NCBI RefSeq assembly: GCF_009796805.1 | Contig: NZ_CP047029.1 | Coordinates: 3,796,001 to 3,860,000 of the forward strand | From: Algibacter sp. L1A34 | GTDB taxonomy: Bacteria; Bacteroidota; Bacteroidia; Flavobacteriales; Flavobacteriaceae | DNA length: 64,000 nucleotides | Direction of reading: 5' to 3' | Shown here: positions 16,525 through 25,983 of the stretch, in pieces | How the letters are laid out: every line of letters starts with the position of its first letter | How positions within the stretch are numbered: the first letter of the stretch is position 1 | Made by a program: the position numbers and the translations under genes | The notes under the pieces: model-generated | Told to the model about the DNA's origin: nothing | Databases searched by the model: none | Seen by the model: the letters and a program-made list of their open reading frames with translations, nothing else

Positions 16525-18591
16525 ATGCAGTGTATTTTAAAAATACAACACCCCAAACTTTCCTATACTTTTATATGGATGGTTTTTATTTGCTTTTTCA
16601 ATATATTTTCTGCTTTTGGACAAGAAGATGTAAAGAAAGATTTGCAACGTAAAATTAAAACATATCAAGCTACTTCAAATTTTAAACAAAACCCTATCTA
16701 TATTAATTTATTGTATGATTTAGGCTTGCAATATGCCGAATACAATCTAGATAGTTTACTTATTGTTTCTAACGAATCTATAAAACTAAGTAAAACTATA
16801 AATTACTCTAAAGGAGAAATACAAGGGTATTTAATTGAAGGCCTATACTATTCTAATATAGGAAAGCAAGATCGCGCCATTTCATGTTTTTCAAAAGCAC
16901 TTTCCAAAGCAGAAGCCATATCACAAATAGATTTATTGCTAGAATCTAAAATTAAATTAGCGGTAGAGTATAAATACAAAGACAATTACGCAAAAGCGCT
17001 AAAACAATATTTAGATGCCATAGAAATAGCTAAAAGATACAATAAAGACCAATGCCTATCTAGATGTTATGTAAACATATCTGTAATATATCGGGTCCAA
17101 AAAGAGCATATTCAAACCATTTTATATTTAACTAAGGCCCTAGAAGTCTACAAGAAAGATGGAGATGATGTCGAAGTTGCAAAAATCCTAAATAATTTAG
17201 CGGCTTGCCATATCAAAACAGGAGATTTAAAAAGCGCCACCAATGCTATAGATAGTGCTATCCCTGTTTTCGAAAAGGCAAAACTAGATTCCTGGCTCTC
17301 CTATGCTTACGAATTAAAAGGAACTGTTTATATAAAAAAGGAGAAATTCAATCAAGCTTTAAAATGGTTAAATAAAAGCGAGGAAATTCATACTAACATA
17401 GATAAACGCCGCTACAAAATCCCTTTATACCTACACTTAGCCAATACATATTTAGGCCTTAAACGTTCAGATATAGCGGAAGGTTATGCATTAAAAGCGC
17501 TGGAAATATCCAAAGCATTAAATATTTTAGATGGACGTGATGAGATATTAAAAATTCTCTATAAAATTAAAAAGGCAAATAACAGCTATGAAGAATCCCT
17601 TACTTATTTAGAAGAGTTAAAAGACATTTCGGACACCATTAATAAAAAGAATAATATAAAAGAACTAAGGATACTAAAATCTAATCTTGAGTCTGAACAA
17701 GAAAAGGAACAATATATATTAGAGAGTGAACAAAAACAAGTAATACAGCGCGGTTATATTTATATTTCAGTATTAATTATTTTGGCTTTTTTAATCATTA
17801 TCATCATTCTTAAAAAGAACAATAAAACTCAAAATGTTTTAAACAAAAAACTGATAGAAAACACTCTAGCTTTAAAGAAAAACGAAGCCCATTTAAACGG
17901 TGCTAACAATACTAAAAACAAACTATTCTCCATTATTGCTCACGACTTAAAAGGCCCTATTAATTCGTTTAAGAGTCTTTTTGATTTGTTTAATAAAAGT
18001 CAACTAACTACAGCAGAGTTCATGGAGTTTATGCCCCAAATAGGCCAAAATATTAACAGCATTGCTTTTACGCTAAACAACTTATTAACTTGGGGGCAAA
18101 CCCAAATGAATGGTTTAGTCACCAAACCTAATTATACAACTATTAAAACTTTGGTAGACGAAAGTATCAAGTTGCTATCTAAACAAGCAGAAGCAAAATC
18201 GATAACAACAATTAATAATATTGATATTAAGGTGGTTACATGGAGTGATAAAGATCAAATCGATATTGTTATTCGAAATTTAATAAGTAATGCCGTTAAG
18301 TTTACACGCCAACAAGGAACGATAACTATCGATGCTTCGGAAAAGTCGGATTTTTGGGAAATAGTAGTTAAAGATAATGGTGTTGGGATGAACCAAGAAG
18401 ATCAAATAAACATTTTTAAAGAGGAAGAAACAGTTACATCTTATGGAACCAGTAACGAAAAAGGAACAGGCTTAGGCCTTAGAGTATGTAAAGAAATGGT
18501 AGAAAATAATGGTGGAACTATCTGGGTAGAAAGCTTATTAAATCAAGGTTCTTCTTTCTATTTTACGATTCTTAAAACTAAAACATATTAA
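16525..18591 (+). CDS. TPR-containing sensor histidine kinase, tandem copy 2
   Basis: A 688-residue paralogue of copy 1 with the same order: N-terminal membrane/signal segment (MQCILKIQHPKLSYTFIW), periplasmic TPR region, membrane helix near residues 410-430, coiled linker, and HisKA plus HATPase domains. His473 lies in IIAHDLKGP; the ATPase motifs are RNLISNAVKFTR, VKDNGVGM and GTGLGLRV. The kinase half is nearly identical to the other copies, while the TPR half differs at many positions. It has its own conserved leader, -7 element and palindrome, so it is probably transcribed separately. No partner regulator is adjacent. Confidence 0.9.
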   Translation: MQCILKIQHPKLSYTFIWMVFICFFNIFSAFGQEDVKKDLQRKIKTYQATSNFKQNPIYINLLYDLGLQYAEYNLDSLLIVSNESIKLSKTINYSKGEIQGYLIEGLYYSNIGKQDRAISCFSKALSKAEAISQIDLLLESKIKLAVEYKYKDNYAKALKQYLDAIEIAKRYNKDQCLSRCYVNISVIYRVQKEHIQTILYLTKALEVYKKDGDDVEVAKILNNLAACHIKTGDLKSATNAIDSAIPVFEKAKLDSWLSYAYELKGTVYIKKEKFNQALKWLNKSEEIHTNIDKRRYKIPLYLHLANTYLGLKRSDIAEGYALKALEISKALNILDGRDEILKILYKIKKANNSYEESLTYLEELKDISDTINKKNNIKELRILKSNLESEQEKEQYILESEQKQVIQRGYIYISVLIILAFLIIIIILKKNNKTQNVLNKKLIENTLALKKNEAHLNGANNTKNKLFSIIAHDLKGPINSFKSLFDLFNKSQLTTAEFMEFMPQIGQNINSIAFTLNNLLTWGQTQMNGLVTKPNYTTIKTLVDESIKLLSKQAEAKSITTINNIDIKVVTWSDKDQIDIVIRNLISNAVKFTRQQGTITIDASEKSDFWEIVVKDNGVGMNQEDQINIFKEEETVTSYGTSNEKGTGLGLRVCKEMVENNGGTIWVESLLNQGSSFYFTILKTKTY

Positions 18592-18790
18592 GTGAATTTT
18601 ATAAGAGAAACTCTACAATATCAGATTAAGTTCTAGATAAATTTATTAATACTTCATAATAATTTTAGCTTTTATATCCAAAAATAGGCTATCCCTTTGA
18701 ATAACTTTTTATTACAGCTACCCTATTTAGATACTTTACATCTACTATTTATCAGAAAAAAACGATCCTTTAATTTTCTTACAAACATCT

Positions 18791-18824
18791 TTTTATCGAT
18801 TAAAAATGCTTTTAATCGATAAAA
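18791..18824. promoter_or_regulatory. Perfect long palindrome upstream of kinase copy 3
   Basis: TTTTATCGATTAAAA and its exact reverse complement TTTTAATCGATAAAA are separated by 4 bp (ATGC). The centre lies about 130 bp before the start at 18938 and 49 bp separate the second ATCGAT box from the -7 element, as in copy 2. A terminator is unlikely because the right arm is not followed by a T-run. The position fits an activator site. Confidence 0.65.
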
Positions 18825-18868
18825 CATATTGAAAAGTAGCTAAAACCATGTAAAAATTTATTGAGATA

Positions 18869-18876
18869 TATTTTTG
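18869..18876 (+). promoter_or_regulatory. -7 promoter element of kinase copy 3
   Basis: TATTTTTG fits TAnnTTTG and ends 62 bp before the ATG at 18938. The spacing is identical to copy 2. Confidence 0.6.
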
Positions 18877-18937
18877 TGGCTTATATTGCGATGGGGATTT
18901 CGTAAATTATAATACAACAAGCTATATCGTATTGCTT

Positions 18938-21010
18938 ATGCAACATATTTTAAAAAACAAACATCCCAAACTTTCTCATACATTTATATGGGTAATTTTT
19001 ATTTGGTTTTCCAATAGCTTCTCGGCCTTTGCACATAATGGTATAATAAAGGATATACAACGTGACATTAAAATACTTGAAAAAACTTCCAATTTTGAAA
19101 AAGATACCACTTATATCAATTTATTAAATAAACTAGGCGAAGAATATCACAACTACAATTTAGATAGTTTACTCATTATTGCTAACAAAACCATTAAACT
19201 AAGTAAAGCTATAAAATATACAAAAGGTGAAGCAAATGGGTATATCATTAAAGGTGGTTACTATTCGGATATTGGTGAACAAGACCAAGCCATCTCTTGT
19301 TTTTCAATAGCCTATTCCAAAGCAAAACAGGATAATGATATAAAAATCATTCTGCAATCCAAAAACCAATTGGCTACAGAGTATATGTATAAGGAAGAGT
19401 ATGCTAAATCATTAAAAGAGTATTTAAAAGGTATTGAAATAGCTAAGGAAAACAAAAAAGATTCTTGGTTGTCAACATACTACATTAATATTTCTGTTTT
19501 ATACAGTCTTCAAAAAGAATATGAACAGACCATATTGTTTTTAAAGAAGGCTATGGAAGTCAATAAAAGAAATGGTGATAAAAAATTGCTAGCTATAACA
19601 CTTTCTAATTTAGCTTTTACTTATATTGAAGTTGGAGATTTAGCAAGTGCCGATTCTGATATAAACGAAGCTATTATTGCATTTGAAAAGCTTAAACTAG
19701 ATGATTGGCTAACTTATGCTTATGAAATAAAAGCAACTGTACATCTCAAAAAAAATCAATTAAATATAGCTCTAATATGGGCGAAAAAAAGTAATGAAAT
19801 TCATAAAAATATCGACCAAAAGAGATATAAAATAACTTTATACCTTCTTTTGGCTAAAATACATTTTGGACTTAAAGATTATGAGTTAGCCGAAACATAT
19901 GGAGTAAAGTCATTAGAAATATCCAAAGAACTTAATAATTTAGAAAACCGCGATGAAATTTTAGAAATTCTCTATAAAATCAAAAAAACAGACAAGTGTT
20001 ATAAAGAATCCTTAACTTATTTAGAAGAATTAAAATCAATTTCGGACACAATAAATAAAAAAAATAATATAAGAGAATTAAGAATACTAAAGTCTAATCT
20101 TGAGTCCGAACAAGAAAAAGAGCAATATATAAGAGAGAATGAACAAAAGCAACTTATACAACGTAGCTATATTTATATATCCGTACTAGTTATTCTAGCT
20201 TGTGCCATTATCATCATCATTCTTAAAAAGAATAATAAAACTCAAAATCGTTTAAACAAAAAACTAATAGAAAACACACTAGCACTTAAGAAAAATGAAG
20301 CCCATTTAAACAACGCTAATAGTACTAAAAACAAGTTATTCTCCATTATTGCACACGATTTAAAAGGTCCAATTAATTCGTTTAAGAGTCTTTTCGACCT
20401 ATTTAATAAAAGTGAATTAACAACAGAAGAATTCATGCAGTTTATGCCTCAAATAGGCGAAAACATTGATAGTATTGCTTTTACCTTGAACAACCTATTA
20501 ACCTGGGGACAAACCCAAATGCATGGCTTAGTCACCAAACCTAATTATACAACCATTAAAAACTTGGTTGATGAAAGCCTTAAATTACTAGCCAAACAAG
20601 CAGAAGTAAAATCGATTACAGCAACCAATAACATAGATCAAAAGGTGGTTACATGGAGTGATAAAGATCAAATTGATATTGTAATTCGCAATTTAATTAG
20701 TAATGCCATGAAGTTTACTCGCGAACACGGAGAGATAACTATTGATGCTTCGGAAAAATCTGATTTTTGGGAAATAGCAGTTAGAGATAATGGTGTTGGG
20801 ATAAGTCAAGAAGATCAAATAAACATTTTTAAAGATGAAGAAACGTTTACCTCTTATGGAACCAGCAACGAAAAAGGAACAGGCTTAGGGCTTAGAGTAT
20901 GTAAAGAAATGGTGCAAAACAATGGCGGAACTATTTGGGTAGAAAGCACTTTAAATCATGGATCCTCTTTTTATTTTACGGTTCCAAAAACAAAAAAACT
21001 TTTATTATAA
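18938..21010 (+). CDS. TPR-containing sensor histidine kinase, tandem copy 3
   Basis: A 690-residue paralogue; the two extra residues are at the C-terminus (KKLLL). The ATG at 18938 is chosen over an upstream in-frame TTG (18932) because it aligns with the starts of the other copies and puts the phosphoacceptor at His473. The same architecture follows: signal/membrane segment, TPR repeats, membrane helix near 410-430, HisKA with IIAHDLKGP, N-box RNLISNAMKFTR, G1 VRDNGVGI and G2 GTGLGLRV. It has its own promoter and palindrome. No response regulator is nearby. Confidence 0.9.
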   Translation: MQHILKNKHPKLSHTFIWVIFIWFSNSFSAFAHNGIIKDIQRDIKILEKTSNFEKDTTYINLLNKLGEEYHNYNLDSLLIIANKTIKLSKAIKYTKGEANGYIIKGGYYSDIGEQDQAISCFSIAYSKAKQDNDIKIILQSKNQLATEYMYKEEYAKSLKEYLKGIEIAKENKKDSWLSTYYINISVLYSLQKEYEQTILFLKKAMEVNKRNGDKKLLAITLSNLAFTYIEVGDLASADSDINEAIIAFEKLKLDDWLTYAYEIKATVHLKKNQLNIALIWAKKSNEIHKNIDQKRYKITLYLLLAKIHFGLKDYELAETYGVKSLEISKELNNLENRDEILEILYKIKKTDKCYKESLTYLEELKSISDTINKKNNIRELRILKSNLESEQEKEQYIRENEQKQLIQRSYIYISVLVILACAIIIIILKKNNKTQNRLNKKLIENTLALKKNEAHLNNANSTKNKLFSIIAHDLKGPINSFKSLFDLFNKSELTTEEFMQFMPQIGENIDSIAFTLNNLLTWGQTQMHGLVTKPNYTTIKNLVDESLKLLAKQAEVKSITATNNIDQKVVTWSDKDQIDIVIRNLISNAMKFTREHGEITIDASEKSDFWEIAVRDNGVGISQEDQINIFKDEETFTSYGTSNEKGTGLGLRVCKEMVQNNGGTIWVESTLNHGSSFYFTVPKTKKLLL

Positions 21011-21282
21011 ATTAGAGTTTCATTTTAGAATAATAATTATTAACGTATTCTAACAATTTGAGGTTTACAAATAAAGATCTAATTTAGTGTCATTTTTTGT
21101 TCACGGACACAATGTTATAATTCTTTCTTAACACCTTTTTGGCCTGTAAAAAAGGTTTAACCGAGTAGTTTATCCGAAGATTAATTTATTATAAGTAAAA
21201 TCGTGTATTTATCTCTTTTTGCTACTTATATTTTAACAAGGATTTTGTAAATTGTACTATAACTCAGCCTATAGTATTGCTT

Positions 21283-23349
21283 ATGCACCTTAACTTAAAA
21301 ATACAGTATCCCCAACTTTTCTATGTATTTATATGGATACTTTTTCTTTCATTTTCTAATAGTTTTTCGGCATTTTCGCAAGAAGACATAAAGAAAGATA
21401 TACAGCATAAAATCAAAAAACTTAAGGAAACGCCTAATTTTAAAAAAGATACTACTTATATTAATTTATTACACGACTTAAACTGGGAATATATTCACTA
21501 TAATTTAGATAGTTTGCTTTTTACTTCCAAGGAGATTATTACCCTAAGTAAAGCCATTAAATATACTAAAGGTGACGCTAAAGGTCATTTTTTTCTAGGT
21601 ATATACTATTCTGATAAAGGAGACCAAGATCAGGCTATCTCCTATTTTTCAAAAGCACTTTCAAAAGGCGAAGAAATTAATGACACATTAATTATTATAC
21701 AATCCAAAATTGAATTGGCCAGAGAGTATGAGTATAAAGAGGAAAATGCTAAATCTTTAAGAGAATATTTAAGCGCTATTGAAATTGCTGAAAAAAGTAA
21801 AAACGATTCCTGGCTAAGTAATTTATATCTAAACGTTTCTGCCCTTTATGGTAACCAAAAAGACCATGAACAGTCCATATTATTTTTAAAGAAGGCTAAG
21901 GAACTAAATAAAAAAACTGGAGAAGAAGAAAGAACAGGAATAATTCTTTCCAATCTAGCAATTGCTTATACCTCAATGGGAGATTTAACAAGTGCCAATT
22001 TAAATATAAATGAAGCTATTTCTATTTTCGAAAAACTTAAAACAGATGATTGGCTTGCTTACATTTATCAAATAAAAGCCAATATTTATCTCGAAAAAAA
22101 TCAATTTAACGAGGCACTTATATGGTTAAAAAAGAGCGAAGTAATTCATGAAAACATCGATTCCATTAGAGAAAAAAAACAATTAAACCTCCTTCTATCA
22201 AAAGTTTATTTTGAACTTAAAGATTATGAAGTTTCCGAAGCCTATGCTTTAAAAGCACTAGAAATATCAAAAGAGCTCAATGTTTTAACAAACCGCGATA
22301 AAATTTTTGAAATTCTATATAAAATCAAAAAAACAAATAATGATCCGGTTGCCGCACTCACCTATTTAGAAGAATTTAAAGCCATTTCTGATACAATAAA
22401 TAAAAACGATAATATAAAAGAATTAAGAATATTAAAGTCCACTCTGGTCGCTGAACATGAAAAGGACCAATATATTTTAGCGAATGAGAAGAAGGATGCT
22501 AAACAACTTAGCTATACATATATTTCTGCGTTAGTTATTTTTGCCTTTTTAATAATTATCATTATCCTTAAAAAGAATAACAGAACTCAAAATATTTTAA
22601 ATCAAAAACTGATAGAAAATACGTTGGCTTTAAAGAAAAACGAAGCTCATTTAAACGATGCAAACAACACTAAAAACAAACTATTCTCTATTATTGCACA
22701 CGATTTAAAAGGCCCTATTAATTCATTTAAATCATTATTCGACTTGTTTAATAAAAGTGAACTAACTACAACCGAGTTCATGGAGTTTATGCCTCAAATA
22801 GGAGAAAACATCGATAGTATTGCTTTTACTTTAAATAATTTATTAACCTGGGGACAAACCCAAATGAATGGATTAGTTACCAAACCTAATTATACAACCA
22901 TTAAAACTTTGGTAGACGAAAGCATTAAATTACTATCTAAACAAACGGAGGCAAAATCGATTACAATTGCAAACAACATCAATCAAAAGGTAATTACATG
23001 GAGCGATAAAGATCAAATTGATATTGTAATTCGTAATCTAATTAGCAATGCTGTGAAGTTTACTCGCGAACATGGAGCGATAACTATCGATGCTTCGGAA
23101 AAATCTAATTTTTGGGAAATAGTGGTTAGAGATAATGGCGTTGGCATGAGCGAAGACGTTCTAAATAATATTTTTAACGACGAAGAAACTTCTACCACTT
23201 ACGGAACCCAAAACGAAAAAGGAACTGGCTTAGGATTAAGGGTTTGTAAAGAAATGGTGCAAAACAACGGCGGAACTATTTGCGTAGAAAGCACTTTAAA
23301 TCATGGATCTTCTTTTTATTTTACGGTACCAAAAACAAAAAAGCTTTAA
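21283..23349 (+). CDS. TPR-containing sensor histidine kinase, tandem copy 4
   Basis: A 688-residue paralogue starting at the ATG 21283; an in-frame TTG at 21277 would add two residues. His473 sits in IIAHDLKGP and the ATPase motifs RNLISNAVKFTR, VRDNGVGM and GTGLGLRV are intact. The conserved GTIWVES of the other copies reads GTICVES here. The leader resembles those of the other copies, but the -7 position holds TCTTTTTG (21214-21221) and the ATCGAT palindrome is absent. A different inverted pair, CCTTTTT/AAAAAGG (21134-21155), lies near the equivalent place. This copy may be expressed differently. Confidence 0.9.
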   Translation: MHLNLKIQYPQLFYVFIWILFLSFSNSFSAFSQEDIKKDIQHKIKKLKETPNFKKDTTYINLLHDLNWEYIHYNLDSLLFTSKEIITLSKAIKYTKGDAKGHFFLGIYYSDKGDQDQAISYFSKALSKGEEINDTLIIIQSKIELAREYEYKEENAKSLREYLSAIEIAEKSKNDSWLSNLYLNVSALYGNQKDHEQSILFLKKAKELNKKTGEEERTGIILSNLAIAYTSMGDLTSANLNINEAISIFEKLKTDDWLAYIYQIKANIYLEKNQFNEALIWLKKSEVIHENIDSIREKKQLNLLLSKVYFELKDYEVSEAYALKALEISKELNVLTNRDKIFEILYKIKKTNNDPVAALTYLEEFKAISDTINKNDNIKELRILKSTLVAEHEKDQYILANEKKDAKQLSYTYISALVIFAFLIIIIILKKNNRTQNILNQKLIENTLALKKNEAHLNDANNTKNKLFSIIAHDLKGPINSFKSLFDLFNKSELTTTEFMEFMPQIGENIDSIAFTLNNLLTWGQTQMNGLVTKPNYTTIKTLVDESIKLLSKQTEAKSITIANNINQKVITWSDKDQIDIVIRNLISNAVKFTREHGAITIDASEKSNFWEIVVRDNGVGMSEDVLNNIFNDEETSTTYGTQNEKGTGLGLRVCKEMVQNNGGTICVESTLNHGSSFYFTVPKTKKL

Positions 23350-23442
23350 CTCCATTTTCAAAAAATACATTTCTTAAATGTTTTAAATCTTTCCTTCATC
23401 ATTTAAAGGCTAATTTACAAGGAGGTTCCAAGCTTTGATTTG

Positions 23443-23470
23443 TATTTATATTTATATTTATATTTATATT
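23443..23470. repeat. Hexanucleotide microsatellite (TATTTA)n
   Basis: About 4.7 copies of TATTTA stand in tandem in the gap after the kinase array. Such runs can change length by slippage. It lies between convergent genes, so a regulatory effect is not evident. Confidence 0.8.
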
Positions 23471-23609
23471 AAAACTATAAAACCTGTAGTAATAATTAAA
23501 AAGGTTAAAATAATTATACTTCTATTCTATGATGATTAAAAAAAACGTAACAGAAAGAATTTATAACATATAATACTCGATAACAAATACTTAATATAAT
23601 TTGTTTTAA

Positions 23610-25550
23610 TTATTTGTCTGTAATTGGTATAAAATGCAAAGCACGTAATTCCATAAGATCTCCTTCAGGGATACTGTCAGCGTGTATTTTAAATATCATA
23701 TTTCCTGATGAAAGATTTACACTTCCAAGATCTTGCTTAATGTAATCTTTATCTCTTAATCTTCTTTTGTCCGATAATGTTGTGCCTGATAGAGCCGTAT
23801 TACCAACCTCAACAGTAAACTTATTTGATTGCTTGAAAGTTTTATATTCTGCAACAACCCTAAATTTACCCGCTTCGGTAAGATATACTGGCCATGTCAT
23901 AGATTGGTTCTTATCCTTCCAGCCAGAAACACCGTTATTGGTTATTTTACCATTTCCATATTTAAATTCACCGCCAACAGCTATTCCATCGAAAGCGCGA
24001 AGCATATTATTTTGGGTTGTTGAAATCATGCGATGTAAATCAACATTCTCTGCATCATCTACCTCAACAACCAGTACACTACTCGCTGCATCAGGAGTTT
24101 TGGCTGGAACTTCAAATTCTATAGTCTTATTATCTGTACGTTTATAAGCTATTGCCGTTTGCGTTTTATCAGACAATAGATACGCTTTATTCACCTTCCC
24201 TAAAAATCCGCCTAATTTTAGAATTCCGTCAGTTGGCCAATCGAAGACCTGTAAATAAAATGTATTTTTCTTTCTTGTAGACTCACCCCATGCTTGTACT
24301 GGTAGTGTTGTTCGAACGGCACCATGGATACTTGCTTCATTAACGTCCATCCACCGGCCTATGCCTTCAAGTATATTAATATCAGTAGCATCAATTATAC
24401 CGTCACCTTTAGGACCGATATTAAGCAGCATATTTCCGCCTCTTGCAACTGCTTTAACCAAAACCCGAACAAGAAATTCAGGTGTTTTATGACTACGATC
24501 TGACTCATTATAACCATACGATTCGTTGGTGGTTGGGATGGCTTCCCAATCCCCTTCTTTTGCTGGAAAATCAACAGCACGATCGCCAGTGCTCGCATAA
24601 TCACCAAAATGTTCTGGACCACCATCATAACCAGATACAACACGACTATTAATCACGATGCTAGGTTTGGCGGAACGAGCAGCTTTTAAAATACGTAAGT
24701 TCTCTTCGGGTGGAAGCTTATGTGGAGTATCAAACCACAAGAAATCAGGATCGTACTTAGAGATTAGTTCTTTAACTTGAGGGATTGATTTCTCGTCAAC
24801 GTATTTACGAATTCGAGGAGCAATCTCCGGGTGTTCATCAAACCACTTCGTGTTTTTTGATGCAAATAAATGTTTGTCTCCTCCTGGATTTTCATAATCC
24901 CAATCATTACCAGGCCCATTAGGTTCTCCCCAGTCGAACGCATGTGAATAATAAAACCCAAATTTTAATCCATTTTTATCACAAGCAGCCTTAAGTTCTG
25001 CCATCGGGTCACGACCAAAAGGCGTAGCGTCTACAATATTATAATCGCTAGCATCCGAATCGAACATAGTAAAACCATCATGATGTTTAGCTGTAATTAT
25101 TACATATCGCATACCTGCTGCCTTAATAGTTTTTACCCACTCATCTGCATTAAACTTTGTAGGATTAAATATTCCAACAACATCTCGTCGGTATTCCTCA
25201 CAAGAGATTTTTGCCATACGTTGTATGTGCTCTCCATAACCACTATATGCTTTTCCTTTCCAACTACTTCCAAGTATCGCAGATGCCCCCCAATGAATAA
25301 AACAACCAAATCGCGCATCGCGCCAATCCTCTAAACGTTCTTCTCGGTTTGTTTTAGCATCGCGCCACCATTGCAAATCTGGGCTACCCGTCGCTATATC
25401 CATCTGCAATCGAGGTAAAGGAGGCATAATTGGCGTATGGCTAGTTTGTTTACTTATGTCTGCGGTATTTTTACATTGAACAAATAACAATACTATAACA
25501 ATGCAAAACACAGGCATTATGGTTGTTTTTAAATTGTTTTTCATTTGCAT
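23610..25550 (-). CDS. GH29 alpha-L-fucosidase, lipoprotein
   Basis: A 646-residue glycoside hydrolase family 29 enzyme with an N-terminal lipoprotein signal (VIVLLFVQC). Family motifs are RDARFGCFIHWG near residue 80, KHHDGFTMFDS near residue 155 and FLWFDTPHK near residue 270; the Asp of LWFD is the expected nucleophile. A C-terminal beta domain of about 200 residues follows. Such enzymes release fucose from glycans, often algal or mucin-type polymers in marine Bacteroidota. No SusCD pair or sulfatase is adjacent, so it is not in an obvious polysaccharide locus. An alternative ATG is two codons downstream (25544). Confidence 0.9.
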   Translation of the reverse strand: MQMKNNLKTTIMPVFCIVIVLLFVQCKNTADISKQTSHTPIMPPLPRLQMDIATGSPDLQWWRDAKTNREERLEDWRDARFGCFIHWGASAILGSSWKGKAYSGYGEHIQRMAKISCEEYRRDVVGIFNPTKFNADEWVKTIKAAGMRYVIITAKHHDGFTMFDSDASDYNIVDATPFGRDPMAELKAACDKNGLKFGFYYSHAFDWGEPNGPGNDWDYENPGGDKHLFASKNTKWFDEHPEIAPRIRKYVDEKSIPQVKELISKYDPDFLWFDTPHKLPPEENLRILKAARSAKPSIVINSRVVSGYDGGPEHFGDYASTGDRAVDFPAKEGDWEAIPTTNESYGYNESDRSHKTPEFLVRVLVKAVARGGNMLLNIGPKGDGIIDATDINILEGIGRWMDVNEASIHGAVRTTLPVQAWGESTRKKNTFYLQVFDWPTDGILKLGGFLGKVNKAYLLSDKTQTAIAYKRTDNKTIEFEVPAKTPDAASSVLVVEVDDAENVDLHRMISTTQNNMLRAFDGIAVGGEFKYGNGKITNNGVSGWKDKNQSMTWPVYLTEAGKFRVVAEYKTFKQSNKFTVEVGNTALSGTTLSDKRRLRDKDYIKQDLGSVNLSSGNMIFKIHADSIPEGDLMELRALHFIPITDK

Positions 25551-25569
25551 AAATTTTTACTTTATTATA

Positions 25570-25696
25570 GTATTATTTAATTATTGCTAATGTTTAGCAA
25601 TGAGGATTTTCCGAAGGAAAATCAGAAGCTAGCAAACAAAGCAACTAACTTTGGTTTAGCTAAAAATAGCAATTTTTCATATACTATGTTAAGCAC
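25570..25696. repeat. attC-like repeat A, degenerate at one end
   Basis: It shares the core of the family: inner hairpin GATTTTCC-GAA-GGAAAATC (25604-25622), then GCTAGCAAACAAAGCAAC, and a right end ATACTATGTTAAGCAC. The left arm is not complementary to the right end as in the other copies; a different small hairpin, ATTGCTAA-TGT-TTAGCAAT (25583-25601), is there instead. It lies at the downstream end of the array, next to the fucosidase start, and may be a worn boundary site. Confidence 0.7.
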
Positions 25697-25703
25697 TGGC
25701 TTT

Positions 25704-25979
25704 TTATAGTTTTTTTTGTCTCAAATTATATAGATCAATAAATTTGTGTAATTCATCTTCCATGTCGGCAGTAGGAAAGTATTTTCCCATTTCAGTATCG
25801 AATTCTACCCATTTTTCTAAACCAGCATCCTTGGCGAAGGAAAATATTTTTTGTTCGAAATTTTCAGACTTTTTTGAAATATTATCATCTATTGTTTTAT
25901 GGCTGTTTAGTATCCAATCTCCACAATAGCCTATAATAAGTAGCGTTTTATATTCCTCTTTTGTTAATTCTATTTTCAT
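25704..25979 (-). CDS. Hypothetical protein, second gene of a two-gene cassette
   Basis: A 91-residue acidic soluble protein from the ATG at 25979 (MKIELTKEEYKTLLII). A TTG four codons upstream would overlap the preceding gene. It contains the segment YCGDWILNSHK and many acidic residues toward the C-terminus. I do not recognise the family. It follows the gene at 25984-26238 by 4 bp, so the two are likely translated together, and both lie between attC-like repeats A and B. Confidence 0.6.
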   Translation of the reverse strand: MKIELTKEEYKTLLIIGYCGDWILNSHKTIDDNISKKSENFEQKIFSFAKDAGLEKWVEFDTEMGKYFPTADMEDELHKFIDLYNLRQKKL

Positions 25980-25983
25980 AATT

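Larger units (their letters stand above)
18592..18937. other. Intergenic region between kinase copies 2 and 3
   Basis: This 346-bp region contains a perfect 15-bp inverted repeat (18791-18824), a consensus -7 element (18869-18876) and a leader homologous to those of the other copies (from about 18877). The first 190 bp show nothing I can assign. Confidence 0.5.

Noticed and set aside
18791-18824. Terminator for kinase copy 2
   Set aside because: The palindrome is 200 bp past the stop, lacks a proper T-run and has a homologue at the same distance before copy 2.
23443-23470. Phase-variable promoter repeat
   Set aside because: The TATTTA run lies between convergent genes, not in a promoter.
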